A stretch of 64,000 bases of DNA from Chengkuizengella axinellae (GTDB lineage: Bacteria > Bacillota > Bacilli > Paenibacillales > KCTC-33759): the NCBI RefSeq assembly GCF_030730905.1, contig NZ_JAVAMP010000016.1:1-64000 (forward strand). Reading direction: 5' to 3'. The position numbers and the translations under genes were made by a program. Of this stretch, positions 32,453 to 41,156 are shown piece by piece. Numbering within the stretch: position 1 is the first letter of the stretch; every line of letters starts with the position of its first letter. Under the pieces are notes generated by a model. That model saw only the letters and a program-made list of their open reading frames with translations. It was not told the DNA's origin and did no database searches.

Positions 32453-33328
32453 TTATCCTATAAATTCGTATGATTGAGTCCCTTTTATATTTGTTTTGAT
32501 TGAAAACAACCCACCAGAATGAGGAAATTTTTCTAACTCAACTGATTCTAAACCAACGTTTGCCGTCGTAATGAATAACTCATCTAAGTTATCACCACCA
32601 AATGTACAAGAAGTAACTTGTTTTGCTGGAACCTTAATCTCATCGATTTGTTTACCTGTTTGAGGATCCCATCTAGAGACTTTGTAACCTCCCCAATGAG
32701 CAACCCACAGTTTCCCTTCTGCATCTATGGTCATCCCATCTGGTCCACCTTCTGCAGCAGGAATCTCTACAGCTACTTTTTTATTCGTTATTTCTCCTGA
32801 TTCAATGCTGTAGTCATATGCAACTACTTGCTGAGTTGGGGTATCAATATAGTACATGGTTTTATGATCTTGGGACCAGGCTAATCCATTAGAAGTTGAT
32901 ACTGGATGAATCATCTTACGTACTGACAAATTAGTATCTAAGCAATATAATGCGGCCAAATCATTCTTCAGATCCAATCTCATCGTTCCAGCCCAAAATC
33001 GTCCAGCAGGATCACATTTCCCATCATTAAAACGATTTTCTGGCAAATGACTTTCTGGATCTATGATTTGTGTAAATTGATTTGTATGCAGGTCATATGC
33101 AAAAAAACCATCCAACATAGCTAATACTAGACCCCCGCTGCTTCTTTTCACTACAGCACCTGGAGCTTGATCAAGTTGAATTGTTGTATTTGATTCCTCT
33201 TTTGGATCGTATATATGTAGCTTTTCTTGTAAAATATCTACCCAATATAAACACTGCTTCTGTTCATCCCAGCATGGTCCTTCACCTAGCAAAGATTTTG
33301 AATCAACAATTAGTTGTACTTGATTCAT
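32453..33328 (-). CDS. SMP-30/gluconolactonase/LRE-family hydrolase
   Basis: This 291-residue six-bladed beta-propeller starts with 'SKSLLGEGPCWDEQKQCLYWVDI', where the Glu is a metal ligand, and has 'ENRFNDGKCDPAGRFWAGTM' (Asn/Asp metal ligands), 'STSNGLAWSQDHKTMYYIDTPT' and 'GGPDGMTIDAEGKLWVAHWGG'. Members hydrolyse sugar lactones with Ca2+ or Zn2+. The exact lactone is unknown. It is monocistronic. The length is normal. Confidence 0.9.
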   Translation of the reverse strand: MNQVQLIVDSKSLLGEGPCWDEQKQCLYWVDILQEKLHIYDPKEESNTTIQLDQAPGAVVKRSSGGLVLAMLDGFFAYDLHTNQFTQIIDPESHLPENRFNDGKCDPAGRFWAGTMRLDLKNDLAALYCLDTNLSVRKMIHPVSTSNGLAWSQDHKTMYYIDTPTQQVVAYDYSIESGEITNKKVAVEIPAAEGGPDGMTIDAEGKLWVAHWGGYKVSRWDPQTGKQIDEIKVPAKQVTSCTFGGDNLDELFITTANVGLESVELEKFPHSGGLFSIKTNIKGTQSYEFIG

Positions 33329-33531
33329 TTTATTTAAACTCTCCTCTATTTTTTAATAATCGTTTCACATGAGTTGATATTATTACGAAAAGGTTTTTTT
33401 TGCAAATCTAAACCAAAAGATAAAGAAACTCGCCGATTGGCGAGCCCTATAGGCAAAAACAGAGGTGTAATTGTATTCAAGGATGAATTCTTCATTATAA
33501 CTTTACTATATTTATAAATTTTTAAAGTGTA

Positions 33532-33567
33532 AATAAGAACTGTGCTCATATAAACACAGTCCTTATT
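33532..33567 (-). terminator. Hairpin after the repeat-protein gene
   Basis: AATAAG-A-ACTGTG pairs with CACAGT-C-CTTATT around a 10-nt loop, 12 bp after the stop of the minus-strand repeat-protein gene. A second hairpin, CTCGCC-GATT-GGCGAG (33429-33444), lies farther downstream and is followed by TTTCTTT on the minus strand. Either could end the transcript. Confidence 0.55.
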
Positions 33568-33578
33568 TCATTTTAAAT

Positions 33579-34673
33579 TTAATCATCCTCATTTAAAACT
33601 GTCTGTTCTTCCTGTGTATTCATATTTACATCTGATTCCTCTGTAGGAAACATTTCATCTACTTCCCATGACTCAACAATTTGATGAGCTGTTCTTGCAT
33701 CATATCCTCTTCCCATTAAATAACTGATGAGTGCGATTTCTTCCATAGCATGTTTATAATTCGTGCTTCGCGCCTCATCTAATCCATATTGAACCCAAGG
33801 TGAGATTCTCATAAAAACATTTGTTAAATCAGTTGGCAAGGAAGGGACATACTTAAAATTCTCAGCTTGCTCAGCCAATTTTGACGGTTCTATATTTGGC
33901 ATCATAAAATTTGAATTCATGGTTTCCATTGGAGTCACACCAGGCATAGTATACATATTTGGAGTTTGGTAATAATTAGGCTGATTTGGTTGCATACTAT
34001 AAGGAGCTTGCATTAAAGGCATAACATTATCATGAGCGTAATGCTGCATCTCCATTGGATGCATTGGATACATATTGGATGAAAGCTCTTGAGTCTCCAT
34101 TGGGTGAAGATTATGACTGTATTCTGTTAGTCCCTCTACTCCATTTGGAGTTAAAGCAGGCTGATTTGGGTTGATCTGTTGTGTTTTTCCGTAGGACAAT
34201 GGATTCACATTTGCATTTCCTCCTTGTACTCCCATTGGATGTATCGGTTCCATGTTTGCATTCATTCCTTGCACTCCCATTGGATGCATCGGTTCCATGT
34301 TTGTATTCATTCCTTGCACTCCCATTGGATGCATCGGTTCCATGCTTGCATTCATCCCTTGTGATTCTATAGAGTACATCGATTGAAGGTTAGTATTTAT
34401 TGGTTGATTACCCATAGGGTAAATATATGGGGTCATTCCTTGTACTCCCATCGAATACATTGGCATCGTTGGATACTTTTCTGCGCATGGATGACAAGGG
34501 CTTTGATCCAGACATCCTGAACAAGGTGAAGGTGATGAATTAGGATAATATATAGGTTGTGTCATATGAGAGGGATATGTGTTTGAAGCAAGATTTTCGT
34601 ATTGTTCCGCTTCAATATTGGATGGTTCTGGCAGAGATATATTTGGCTGCACATCACTTACATTTTCATTCAT
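33579..34673 (-). CDS. Met/Pro/Asn-rich tandem-repeat protein, possibly a spore coat protein
   Basis: This 364-residue protein has no signal peptide. Its N-terminal part has a Cys cluster ('SPCSGCLDQSPCHPC'). The middle has three near-perfect 15-residue repeats of the type 'PMHPMGVQGMNTNME' (about residues 116-160) plus several weaker ones. The C-terminal ~90 residues ('FKYVPSLPTDLTNVFMRISPWVQYGLDEARSTNYKHAMEEIALISYLMGRGYDARTAH') look like a folded helical domain. Low-complexity Met/Pro/Tyr/Cys-rich proteins are typical of spore coat or exosporium; with the GerP-like genes close by, a coat role is an inference. I do not recognise the family. Confidence 0.65.
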   Translation of the reverse strand: MNENVSDVQPNISLPEPSNIEAEQYENLASNTYPSHMTQPIYYPNSSPSPCSGCLDQSPCHPCAEKYPTMPMYSMGVQGMTPYIYPMGNQPINTNLQSMYSIESQGMNASMEPMHPMGVQGMNTNMEPMHPMGVQGMNANMEPIHPMGVQGGNANVNPLSYGKTQQINPNQPALTPNGVEGLTEYSHNLHPMETQELSSNMYPMHPMEMQHYAHDNVMPLMQAPYSMQPNQPNYYQTPNMYTMPGVTPMETMNSNFMMPNIEPSKLAEQAENFKYVPSLPTDLTNVFMRISPWVQYGLDEARSTNYKHAMEEIALISYLMGRGYDARTAHQIVESWEVDEMFPTEESDVNMNTQEEQTVLNEDD

Positions 34674-34866
34674 CGTTTATTCCCCTTTCATTCATATTAT
34701 AATAACTCCTCAGTTTATTGTATTAGCGATACATCCTATGCATTCGCCTATGATTCTGTGCGAGAGAGTTCACATGATTGTCATTATTTTCACAAGTTTG
34801 ACATGTTTAATTTATTAATTTGAATTAAACTTTCTGTAGGATATATATCACTAGGAGGATTTAACC

Positions 34867-35241
34867 ATGAAAAAAATGTTATTTCTAGTTACATTATTAG
34901 CGATGGCTCTTACCGTTGCCGCTTGTGGAGCTGCAGAGGAAAATACAAGTAATGCTGCTGTTGAAACATCTGCTGCAGATGCTAAGGAATTGAAGTTAAT
35001 TGCATCTAACTGGGTATTTGATCAAGAAGAATACAAGGTTGCTGTCGGAGAGCCAATTCATTTTTCAATTGAAAATGCGGAAGGATTGCATGCATTTAAA
35101 ATTAAGGATTTAGGCATTGAAGTTGATCAAAGTTCACCTAAACAATTTACAATCAATGAGCCTGGAACGTATGAAATTAAATGCTCTATCCAATGTGGAT
35201 CTGGGCACAGAGATATGATTTCTACTTTGGTTGTAGAATAG
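34867..35241 (+). CDS. Cupredoxin lipoprotein with a CuA-type (COX2-like) copper site
   Basis: This 124-residue protein has a lipoprotein signal with lipobox 'TVAAC' (C20), a short linker, and a cupredoxin domain (about 42-124). The CuA ligand pattern of cytochrome oxidase subunit II is present: H75 ('EGLHAFKI'), C106 and C110 ('KCSIQCGSGHRDM'), H114 and M117. The residue at the position of the COX2 glutamate (a backbone ligand) is Ile. It should sit on the outer face of the membrane as an electron carrier or copper-handling protein. There are no oxidase genes beside it. RBS AGGAGG. Confidence 0.85.
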   Translation: MKKMLFLVTLLAMALTVAACGAAEENTSNAAVETSAADAKELKLIASNWVFDQEEYKVAVGEPIHFSIENAEGLHAFKIKDLGIEVDQSSPKQFTINEPGTYEIKCSIQCGSGHRDMISTLVVE

Positions 35242-35278
35242 AAAAACTCTTGAATTTGATATAAATACTAGTATTAAT

Positions 35279-35323
35279 AAAAAGCATCTAATACCGTGTA
35301 TACAGTGGTATTAGATGCTTTTT
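35279..35323. terminator. Bidirectional intrinsic terminator after the CuA lipoprotein gene
   Basis: AAAAAGCATCTAATACC and GGTATTAGATGCTTTTT are perfect arms around an 11-nt loop, between two convergent genes. Confidence 0.88.
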
Positions 35324-35337
35324 ACATATTAAAATCT

Positions 35338-35649
35338 TTAAAGGATTTCCTCCATTTGTTTCAAAAGCCCCCGGATCTTCCATCCTTTTTCCGTTAATTC
35401 ATATTCAATATGCTGTGGTGCCGTTTCTTTAATTATATTTTGTTTGATAAGCTCGTGTTTCATTAACTGCCGCAATGTTTTAGATAAGCTTTGTTTATTA
35501 ATATCAGGAATTCGCCTGAGAAGATCACTAAATCTCTGACTATCCTTTAATAATAAAATGATGAGTGGTGTAAATCTGCCATCTATAGAGATCAGTACTT
35601 TCTCTAATTTTGTCAGTTGTTCACAAGGTTTTTTTCGTGATACAGCCAT
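35338..35649 (-). CDS. HxlR-family redox-responsive regulator (YodB/CatR-like)
   Basis: This 103-residue winged-helix protein reads 'CEQLTKLEKVLISIDGRFTPLIILLLKDSQRFSDLLRRIPDINKQSLSKTLRQLMKHELI', the HxlR signature. A Cys at position 9 corresponds to the N-terminal thiol that senses quinones, hypochlorite or diamide in YodB, CatR and HypR of Bacillus. It is divergent from a nitroreductase gene, the same arrangement as yodB-yodC. The ATG at 35649 with GGAGGAAA is preferred to the longer frame. Confidence 0.88.
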   Translation of the reverse strand: MAVSRKKPCEQLTKLEKVLISIDGRFTPLIILLLKDSQRFSDLLRRIPDINKQSLSKTLRQLMKHELIKQNIIKETAPQHIEYELTEKGWKIRGLLKQMEEIL

Positions 35650-35671
35650 CCTTTTTCCTCCTATCCATAAG

Positions 35672-35687
35672 GTCAAATAAATTTGAC
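35672..35687. promoter_or_regulatory. Palindromic operator between HxlR and nitroreductase genes
   Basis: GTCAAAT-AA-ATTTGAC is a perfect 7-bp inverted repeat 22 bp upstream of the regulator start. A second weaker palindrome, GTAA-GCACG-TTAC, lies about 40 bp further toward the nitroreductase gene. Both are candidate HxlR binding sites. Confidence 0.55.
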
Positions 35688-35783
35688 TTATTTATTTTTT
35701 CTCATTTTCATTTTACTATATAAACGTAAGCACGTTACATTTTATCAATACATTTTTTATTATACCAAGGAGGACAAATTAAT

Positions 35784-36392
35784 ATGTTAAACTTTTCTGA
35801 AGCTGTTGATTTCAGACATGCTGCTCGTCATTTTATAAAGGATAAAGAAATGGATCAAAAGGATTTAGAGTTCATTCTAAATAGTGCGATAAAAGCCCCT
35901 TCATCTTTAAATCTTGAGCACTGGGAATTTGTAGTAGTTAAAGATAAAGAAACAAAGAAAAAGTTAAGAGCAGCATCTTTTGATCAGGAACAAGTAGAAG
36001 ATGCAAGTGCGGTCGTTGTCATCTTAACAAAAAGACAAAAGTTGTTAGATCCTAAATCTGATGAGGTTATGAAATTAATCAAAGAGAGGATTCCTGAGCA
36101 CAGCATTCACATTGCAGTTGATTTCTTAGAATCATTCCCAAGTGATGAAGCATTCACAGCTTGGTCTAAAGCACAGGGATATATCGCCGCATCCTTTATT
36201 ATGTTAGCAGCTGCATCACTTGAAATTGATTCTTGCCCAATGGAGGGATTCGTTAGTGATCAAGTTTTAGAAGTCATTGACCGCTCACCTGAAGAATATG
36301 TAGGTTCACTCATTGTTCCATTAGGTTATAGAAGCCAACCCCCATATGATAGAGTAAGAGCATCATTTGATGAGAAAGTAACGATCATATAA
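35784..36392 (+). CDS. NAD(P)H nitroreductase (YodC-like)
   Basis: This 202-residue FMN-dependent nitroreductase-fold protein has an N-terminal 'DFRHAARHFIKDKEMDQKDLEFILNSAIKAPSSLNLEHWEFVVV' covering the FMN phosphate-binding Arg and the 'APSSxNxxxW' motif, and 'SKAQGYIAASFIMLAAASLEIDSCPMEGF' in the dimer core. It likely reduces quinones or nitro compounds in thiol-stress defence. Divergent transcription from the HxlR regulator supports direct control. RBS AAGGAGG. Confidence 0.9.
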   Translation: MLNFSEAVDFRHAARHFIKDKEMDQKDLEFILNSAIKAPSSLNLEHWEFVVVKDKETKKKLRAASFDQEQVEDASAVVVILTKRQKLLDPKSDEVMKLIKERIPEHSIHIAVDFLESFPSDEAFTAWSKAQGYIAASFIMLAAASLEIDSCPMEGFVSDQVLEVIDRSPEEYVGSLIVPLGYRSQPPYDRVRASFDEKVTII

Positions 36393-36412
36393 TTTTATAA
36401 AAACAATGTACT

Positions 36413-36439
36413 TTAACCCCGCCCAATGGGCGGGGTTAA
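36413..36439. terminator. GC-rich hairpin between convergent genes
   Basis: TTAACCCCGCCC-AAT-GGGCGGGGTTAA is a perfect 12-bp stem with a 3-nt loop. It lacks a long T-run but is strongly stable and sits exactly between the nitroreductase and zapA ends. Confidence 0.7.
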
Positions 36440-36462
36440 CCAATGATTTGACTCGATTTTCT

Positions 36463-36999
36463 CTATTCAATTGTCAGTTCTTTTTCTGCAAGTTCAATCC
36501 ATTCATTGTACTCACTTTTTAATTTATTAAATGCATCCTGCAACTTGCTGTACTTGTCTTCAATCTGATCTGACTTATCTTTTGCTTGTTCTTTTTGCTG
36601 CCAAGCATCCTTTAGATCTTCTTCAAGCTTTTGCTGATACTTTTTCAATTGAGAAATCTCTTGCAGCAGAAGTTCTTCCTTCTCACTCTTTTCTTGCGTT
36701 TGTTTCATATATAATTCGTTTTCGGATTCTAACTTTTGTATTTTCACATTCAATATTTCATTTTCCTGCCCAATATCCTTTATATCGAAATATTCATTGG
36801 CAATGTATAAAGCAGATAAAACAGATAATCGGTTTAAATCCAGATTTTTTTGATCTCCAGCTATTGTTCGCATCTTTCCGTCTACATAGGCTGCAATTTC
36901 TTTGATATATTCAGGAGTCATTTCAGGACTCCCTTTCATTTTGTATTGTGTCCCATAGATGCTAACGGTTACTCTAGTTTTTTCTTCATCAGGTTTCAC
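36463..36999 (-). CDS. zapA: Cell division protein ZapA
   Basis: This 178-residue protein's first ~85 residues match ZapA ('TRVTVSIYGTQYKMKGSPEMTPEYIKEIAAYVDGKMRTIAG' and 'LDLNRLSVLSALYIANEYF'), which bundles FtsZ at the division site. A long C-terminal coiled coil (about 85-165, Glu/Lys/Gln-rich) roughly doubles the length of the Bacillus subtilis protein; longer forms occur in Paenibacillaceae. It lies downstream of pheT in the same direction (82 bp gap), a common order in Bacilli. Confidence 0.9.
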   Translation of the reverse strand: MKPDEEKTRVTVSIYGTQYKMKGSPEMTPEYIKEIAAYVDGKMRTIAGDQKNLDLNRLSVLSALYIANEYFDIKDIGQENEILNVKIQKLESENELYMKQTQEKSEKEELLLQEISQLKKYQQKLEEDLKDAWQQKEQAKDKSDQIEDKYSKLQDAFNKLKSEYNEWIELAEKELTIE

Positions 37000-37081
37000 A
37001 GGTCGTCTCCTCCCCTATCAAACAAAAGGTCAGTTTATATCGATGATAACATATTTCGATATGACTGACCTATTTCCCTCT

Positions 37082-39520
37082 TTATTTCCTCAATTCAGCA
37101 TTAAAAGATTTTTCTATTTCTTCAACAACTTTACTGTGAAGCTCCGTTACTTCTTCATCCGTTAATGTACGTTCATTATGACGATAAGTAAGTGATAGTG
37201 CTACACTCTTTTTACCACTGCTTACCTTCTCTCCCGTATAAATATCAAAAACGGAGACAGATTCAAGCAATTCTTTCGCTGTTTCTTTGATTGAATTCAC
37301 GATCTCACCAATTTGTAATGTTTGACCCACAACGATAGCGATATCTCTTCCAATCGCAGGATATTTAGGTAAAGAAACGTATTCAATATCGAAGGAGGAC
37401 AGTTTATATACTTCTTCTAATGCAATTTCTAAAATATAAACCTCTTCAAGATCTTTTTCTTGTTGAATAGAAGGATGCAGTTGTCCAATCCAACCGAGTT
37501 CAATATTTTGTTCTCCAGTATTGATTTGAATAGAAGCTGTTCTTCCTGGATGGAATCCATTTGGACTTGCAGAAACAAACTCAAGACCAATAATGCCAAG
37601 ATACTCAAATAAAGTTTCAACATGACCTTTTAAATCATAAAAGTCTACTTTATTTTCTTGAACAGACCAATGCGCAGTCTCTCTCTTTCCTGTTAACAAT
37701 ATAGAAAGAAGTTCTTTTTCCTCAGGCAAGCGAGATAAGGTTTCTTCTTCTGTAAGGAATACTCTCCCAGTTTCAAAAATACGCACATCCGCTTGATTTC
37801 GATTATTGTTATAAGCAGCCACATCCAATAAATGTGGAATTAAGCTTGTTCTCAAAGTACTTCTTTCTTCACTCATCGGCAACGCTAATTTAACATGCTT
37901 GGATTCTGCATACATGCCTGGAAACAGTTTGATTTGACTTGGATGTGTGAAAGAATAGTTTATTACTTCGTGTAGACCTTCATCCGTCAAGATGCGGCGG
38001 ATTGCTCTTCTAATTTTCTGTTCTTTAGTAAGTGAGCCAGGTGTTGTTACACCAACCATAAGACTTGTAGGGATATGATCATATCCATGGATACGTGCTA
38101 CTTCTTCAATTAAATCCACATCTCTTGTTATATCTCCACGGCGGCTTGGCACATGCACAACTACGTTGCTTTCATCAGTTTCTGTATAAGAAAAATGCAA
38201 ACGATCAAACACATGCTTGACATCCTCTTTAGATAGGTCTGTACCAAGATAATCATTCACTTTTCTTAAACTAATTTCAATATTCGTTGCGGGGTTTTGT
38301 ACAGACAGCTCTTCAACAATTCCATCTGCTACTTTTCCGTTTGCATATTGAGATAAAAGCACAGCAGCTCGATTTAACGCAGCTGTAACATTCTCTGGAT
38401 TCACTTCTTTTTCAAATCGAAGACTGGATTCAGATCTTAAACCAAGCTTTTTAGATGTAATTCTTACAGAACTCCCAGAAAACTTAGCAGATTCTAGTAA
38501 GATGTTTATAGTTTCAGCTTGAACCTCTGAATTCGCTCCGCCCATTACCCCAGCAATAGCCACTGGTTTTGTTCCATCTGTAATTAACAACATGGATTCT
38601 TCTAATGTTCTTTCAACCTCATCTAAAGTTGTCATTTTTTCATCTTTTTCAGCTAATCGCACTTCGATATGCCCTTCATTAAGCTGATCGGCATCAAAAG
38701 CATGTAATGGCTGACCATATTCCAGCATTACATAATTTGTGATATCTACAATATTGTTAATCGGTCTAATGCCAGCCGCCATCAATCGGTTTTGCATCCA
38801 AAGCGGACTTGGTTGAATGGATACTTCTTCAATATATCTAGCTGAATAGTGATGACAATTTTCAGGACTTAGGTTTTTCACACTAATCTTATCAGCAGCT
38901 ATTGTACTTGAAGAGCTAACCTCTGCTAAAGGCAATTTGACCTCTCGACCTAAAATTGCAGCAATCTCATAAGCTGTACCAATCATACTTAAACAGTCTG
39001 AGCGATTTGGAGTAAGCTCTAGCTCTAAAACTTCATCATTTAAACCAAGCACTTCTAAAATATCGTCACCAACATTTGTATCGTCAGGAAGGACTAAAAT
39101 CCCTTCTTGAATTTCTTTAGGCAGCAAGCGGTCATTCATACCTAATTCTTTGGCAGAACAAATCATGCCGTAGGATTCTACTCCACGAAGCTTCGCCTTT
39201 TTGATTTTAAAATTCCCTGGTAAAACAGCACCTGGAACGGCTACGGGTACTTTCTGACCTGCAGCAATATTTTTAGCCCCACAAATAATTTGAAGATCCT
39301 CTTCTTTACCTACATCTACAGTACATAAGCTTAATTTATCTGCATTCGGATGTTTTTCACACGTTTTTACATATCCAACAACAACATTTGTAATACCTTG
39401 ATTTAATTTTTCAACAATATCAACTTCAACACCGCTGCGCGTTAGTTTTTCTGCTAAATCTGAAGCTGAATACCCAGTTACATCCACATATTCAGACAAC
39501 CACCCATAAGATACTCTCAT
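37082..39520 (-). CDS. pheT: Phenylalanyl-tRNA synthetase beta subunit
   Basis: This 812-residue subunit has an EMAP/tRNA-binding domain (about 40-150, 'VVGYVKTCEKHPNADKLSLCTVDVG'), B3/B4 editing region (about 200-400, 'ELELTPNRSDCLSMIGTAYE'), B5 (about 405-480), catalytic-like core, and a C-terminal anticodon-binding domain (about 715-812, 'LPKYPAIGRDIAIVV'). It forms the alpha2-beta2 enzyme with PheS to charge tRNA-Phe. It is co-transcribed with pheS (21 bp gap) under a T-box. The length is normal. Confidence 0.97.
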   Translation of the reverse strand: MRVSYGWLSEYVDVTGYSASDLAEKLTRSGVEVDIVEKLNQGITNVVVGYVKTCEKHPNADKLSLCTVDVGKEEDLQIICGAKNIAAGQKVPVAVPGAVLPGNFKIKKAKLRGVESYGMICSAKELGMNDRLLPKEIQEGILVLPDDTNVGDDILEVLGLNDEVLELELTPNRSDCLSMIGTAYEIAAILGREVKLPLAEVSSSSTIAADKISVKNLSPENCHHYSARYIEEVSIQPSPLWMQNRLMAAGIRPINNIVDITNYVMLEYGQPLHAFDADQLNEGHIEVRLAEKDEKMTTLDEVERTLEESMLLITDGTKPVAIAGVMGGANSEVQAETINILLESAKFSGSSVRITSKKLGLRSESSLRFEKEVNPENVTAALNRAAVLLSQYANGKVADGIVEELSVQNPATNIEISLRKVNDYLGTDLSKEDVKHVFDRLHFSYTETDESNVVVHVPSRRGDITRDVDLIEEVARIHGYDHIPTSLMVGVTTPGSLTKEQKIRRAIRRILTDEGLHEVINYSFTHPSQIKLFPGMYAESKHVKLALPMSEERSTLRTSLIPHLLDVAAYNNNRNQADVRIFETGRVFLTEEETLSRLPEEKELLSILLTGKRETAHWSVQENKVDFYDLKGHVETLFEYLGIIGLEFVSASPNGFHPGRTASIQINTGEQNIELGWIGQLHPSIQQEKDLEEVYILEIALEEVYKLSSFDIEYVSLPKYPAIGRDIAIVVGQTLQIGEIVNSIKETAKELLESVSVFDIYTGEKVSSGKKSVALSLTYRHNERTLTDEEVTELHSKVVEEIEKSFNAELRK

Positions 39521-39541
39521 TTATTTTCACTTCCTTTTATT

Positions 39542-40576
39542 CTATATTCGTACAAATTGATTTAAGAAACGTAAGTCATTCGTAAAGAAATGACGTATAT
39601 CATCTATGCCGTACTTCAACATAGCAATTCTTTCAACACCCATTCCAAAAGCGAAACCGCTATACTCGTTTGGATCATAGCCCGCCATTTCCAGCACACG
39701 AGGATGAACCATACCTGATCCTAATATTTCAATCCAACCAGTTTGTTTACATATGCGGCAACCGTCACCTTTACAGTTGGCACAAGTAATATCTACCTCT
39801 GCACTTGGTTCTGTAAATGGGAAAAAGCTAGGACGCAAACGAATCTGTGTGTCTTTTCCGTACATCTCTTGGACAAACTGCAGCAATGTACCTTTCAAAT
39901 CACTCATTCTCACGTTTTTATCAATAACTAACCCTTCGATTTGAGTAAATGCATGGGAATGCGTTGCATCATCATCATCTCTTCGGTACACGCGACCTGG
40001 ACAGATGATTTTAATAGGCACCTCACCTTTTTTTGCTTCCATCGTTCTAATTTGTACTGGTGATGTATGCGTACGCATCAAAAATTCTTCTGTAATATAA
40101 AAAGTATCTTGCATATCCCTTGCTGGATGATCTTTAGGCAAATTCAAGGCTTCAAAATTATAATAATCCTTTTCAACCTCTGGTCCTTCTTCTACGGTGT
40201 AACCCATACCTACGAATATATCTTCAATATCTTGAATGACTTTATTCAGTGGATGAATAGCGCCTTGTGTTGGTTTTCTTCCCGGCAAGGTAATATCGAT
40301 TGTTTCCTCTTTTAATCGATTTTCTAATTCTTTACGCGAAATCTCATCCTGTTTAGATTGAATCGCATTTCCAATCGCTGAACGGACCTCATTTGCAACT
40401 TGACCGATGACTGGTCTTTCCTCGTTCGAAAGTTTGCCCATACCTCTTAAAATTTCTGTTAAAGGCCCTTTTTTTCCTAAGTATTTTACTCTAAAATCAT
40501 TTAATGTTTTACTGTCATTTACACTTTCAAGCTCTTTTAGAGCTTCAAGCTTTAAAGCTTCTAATTGCTCTTTCAT
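39542..40576 (-). CDS. pheS: Phenylalanyl-tRNA synthetase alpha subunit
   Basis: This 344-residue class II synthetase subunit has an N-terminal coiled coil (about 1-85) and a catalytic core with motif 2 '[26 protein letters not shown]' and motif 3 '[22 protein letters not shown]'. A Cys4 zinc-like '[17 protein letters not shown]' insert is also present. It is the first gene of the pheST operon, and its expression should depend on uncharged tRNA-Phe through the upstream T-box. Confidence 0.97.
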   Translation of the reverse strand: MKEQLEALKLEALKELESVNDSKTLNDFRVKYLGKKGPLTEILRGMGKLSNEERPVIGQVANEVRSAIGNAIQSKQDEISRKELENRLKEETIDITLPGRKPTQGAIHPLNKVIQDIEDIFVGMGYTVEEGPEVEKDYYNFEALNLPKDHPARDMQDTFYITEEFLMRTHTSPVQIRTMEAKKGEVPIKIICPGRVYRRDDDDATHSHAFTQIEGLVIDKNVRMSDLKGTLLQFVQEMYGKDTQIRLRPSFFPFTEPSAEVDITCANCKGDGCRICKQTGWIEILGSGMVHPRVLEMAGYDPNEYSGFAFGMGVERIAMLKYGIDDIRHFFTNDLRFLNQFVRI

Positions 40577-40700
40577 TGATTACCCTCCTTAAATGTACCC
40601 ACAAAAGTGAAGAATAGCTAATAACATACCCCAAAAAATGAACAAAGTTCAGATGTTGGTTAGACCAGTTTTAATGAAAGTTAATACCTTCTTAGTACAA

Positions 40701-41020
40701 CAAAAAAGACTCTTCCATCCGTAAGGGACGAAAGAGCCGTGGTACCACCCTAATTAGAATATCCTTGTAGAAGAATTTGTTCAATAAGTCCATAATTGAA
40801 CACTCAAATAATAAAATATTCTCACTTCATTTAAATAACGATGTAATCACCGGAAAACTCTACTTCCATAAAGTAAACTTCAATTGGTTTTTTCAAGTTT
40901 CTGCTCTGGAGCGAACTTCAGCAATCTGTTCAAGTAGAAATGCTCTCAATCAATGCATTTCCTCCCTGTAATGAAGTATTGCTTACTTTTCTCCTTCATT
41001 GCATTTTTGTATTTAATTTC
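40701..41020 (-). promoter_or_regulatory. T-box leader of pheST
   Basis: On the minus strand the T-box core AGGGTGGTACCACGG (rc of 40738-40752) is followed by a terminator hairpin (CTCTTTCGTCC ... GGATGGAAGAG) and TTTTTT (40702-40707). Upstream sequence from about 41000 gives the Stem I region, with purine-rich AGTA/GGAGG elements. Uncharged tRNA-Phe should stabilise the antiterminator and allow pheST transcription. A TTC lies at a plausible specifier position in Stem I (GAAGTTCGC, near 40917), but I have not folded it. Confidence 0.92.
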
Positions 41021-41029
41021 AATAACGGT

Positions 41030-41058
41030 ATTATATGAAAATAAGTTATAAATTGCAA
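41030..41058 (-). promoter_or_regulatory. Promoter of the pheST T-box leader
   Basis: On the minus strand TTGCAA (rc of 41053-41058), a 17-bp spacer and a perfect TATAAT (rc of 41030-41035) lie just upstream of the T-box. Confidence 0.8.
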
Positions 41059-41156
41059 GTCATTATAGGACTAAATCACATTTTTTAGGTAACTTTAATA
41101 TTTGCTTTATAAATGACCATTGTTAGGTAAAGTAAATGTTATCTCATTCTTAAGAA

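Noticed and set aside
34179-34372. Two plus-strand frames with internal repeats (HSHWMHRFHVCIHSL type)
   Set aside because: They are antisense readings of the 45-bp tandem repeats of the minus-strand Met-rich protein.
40777-40971. Plus-strand 64-residue frame
   Set aside because: It lies within the T-box leader of pheST on the opposite strand.
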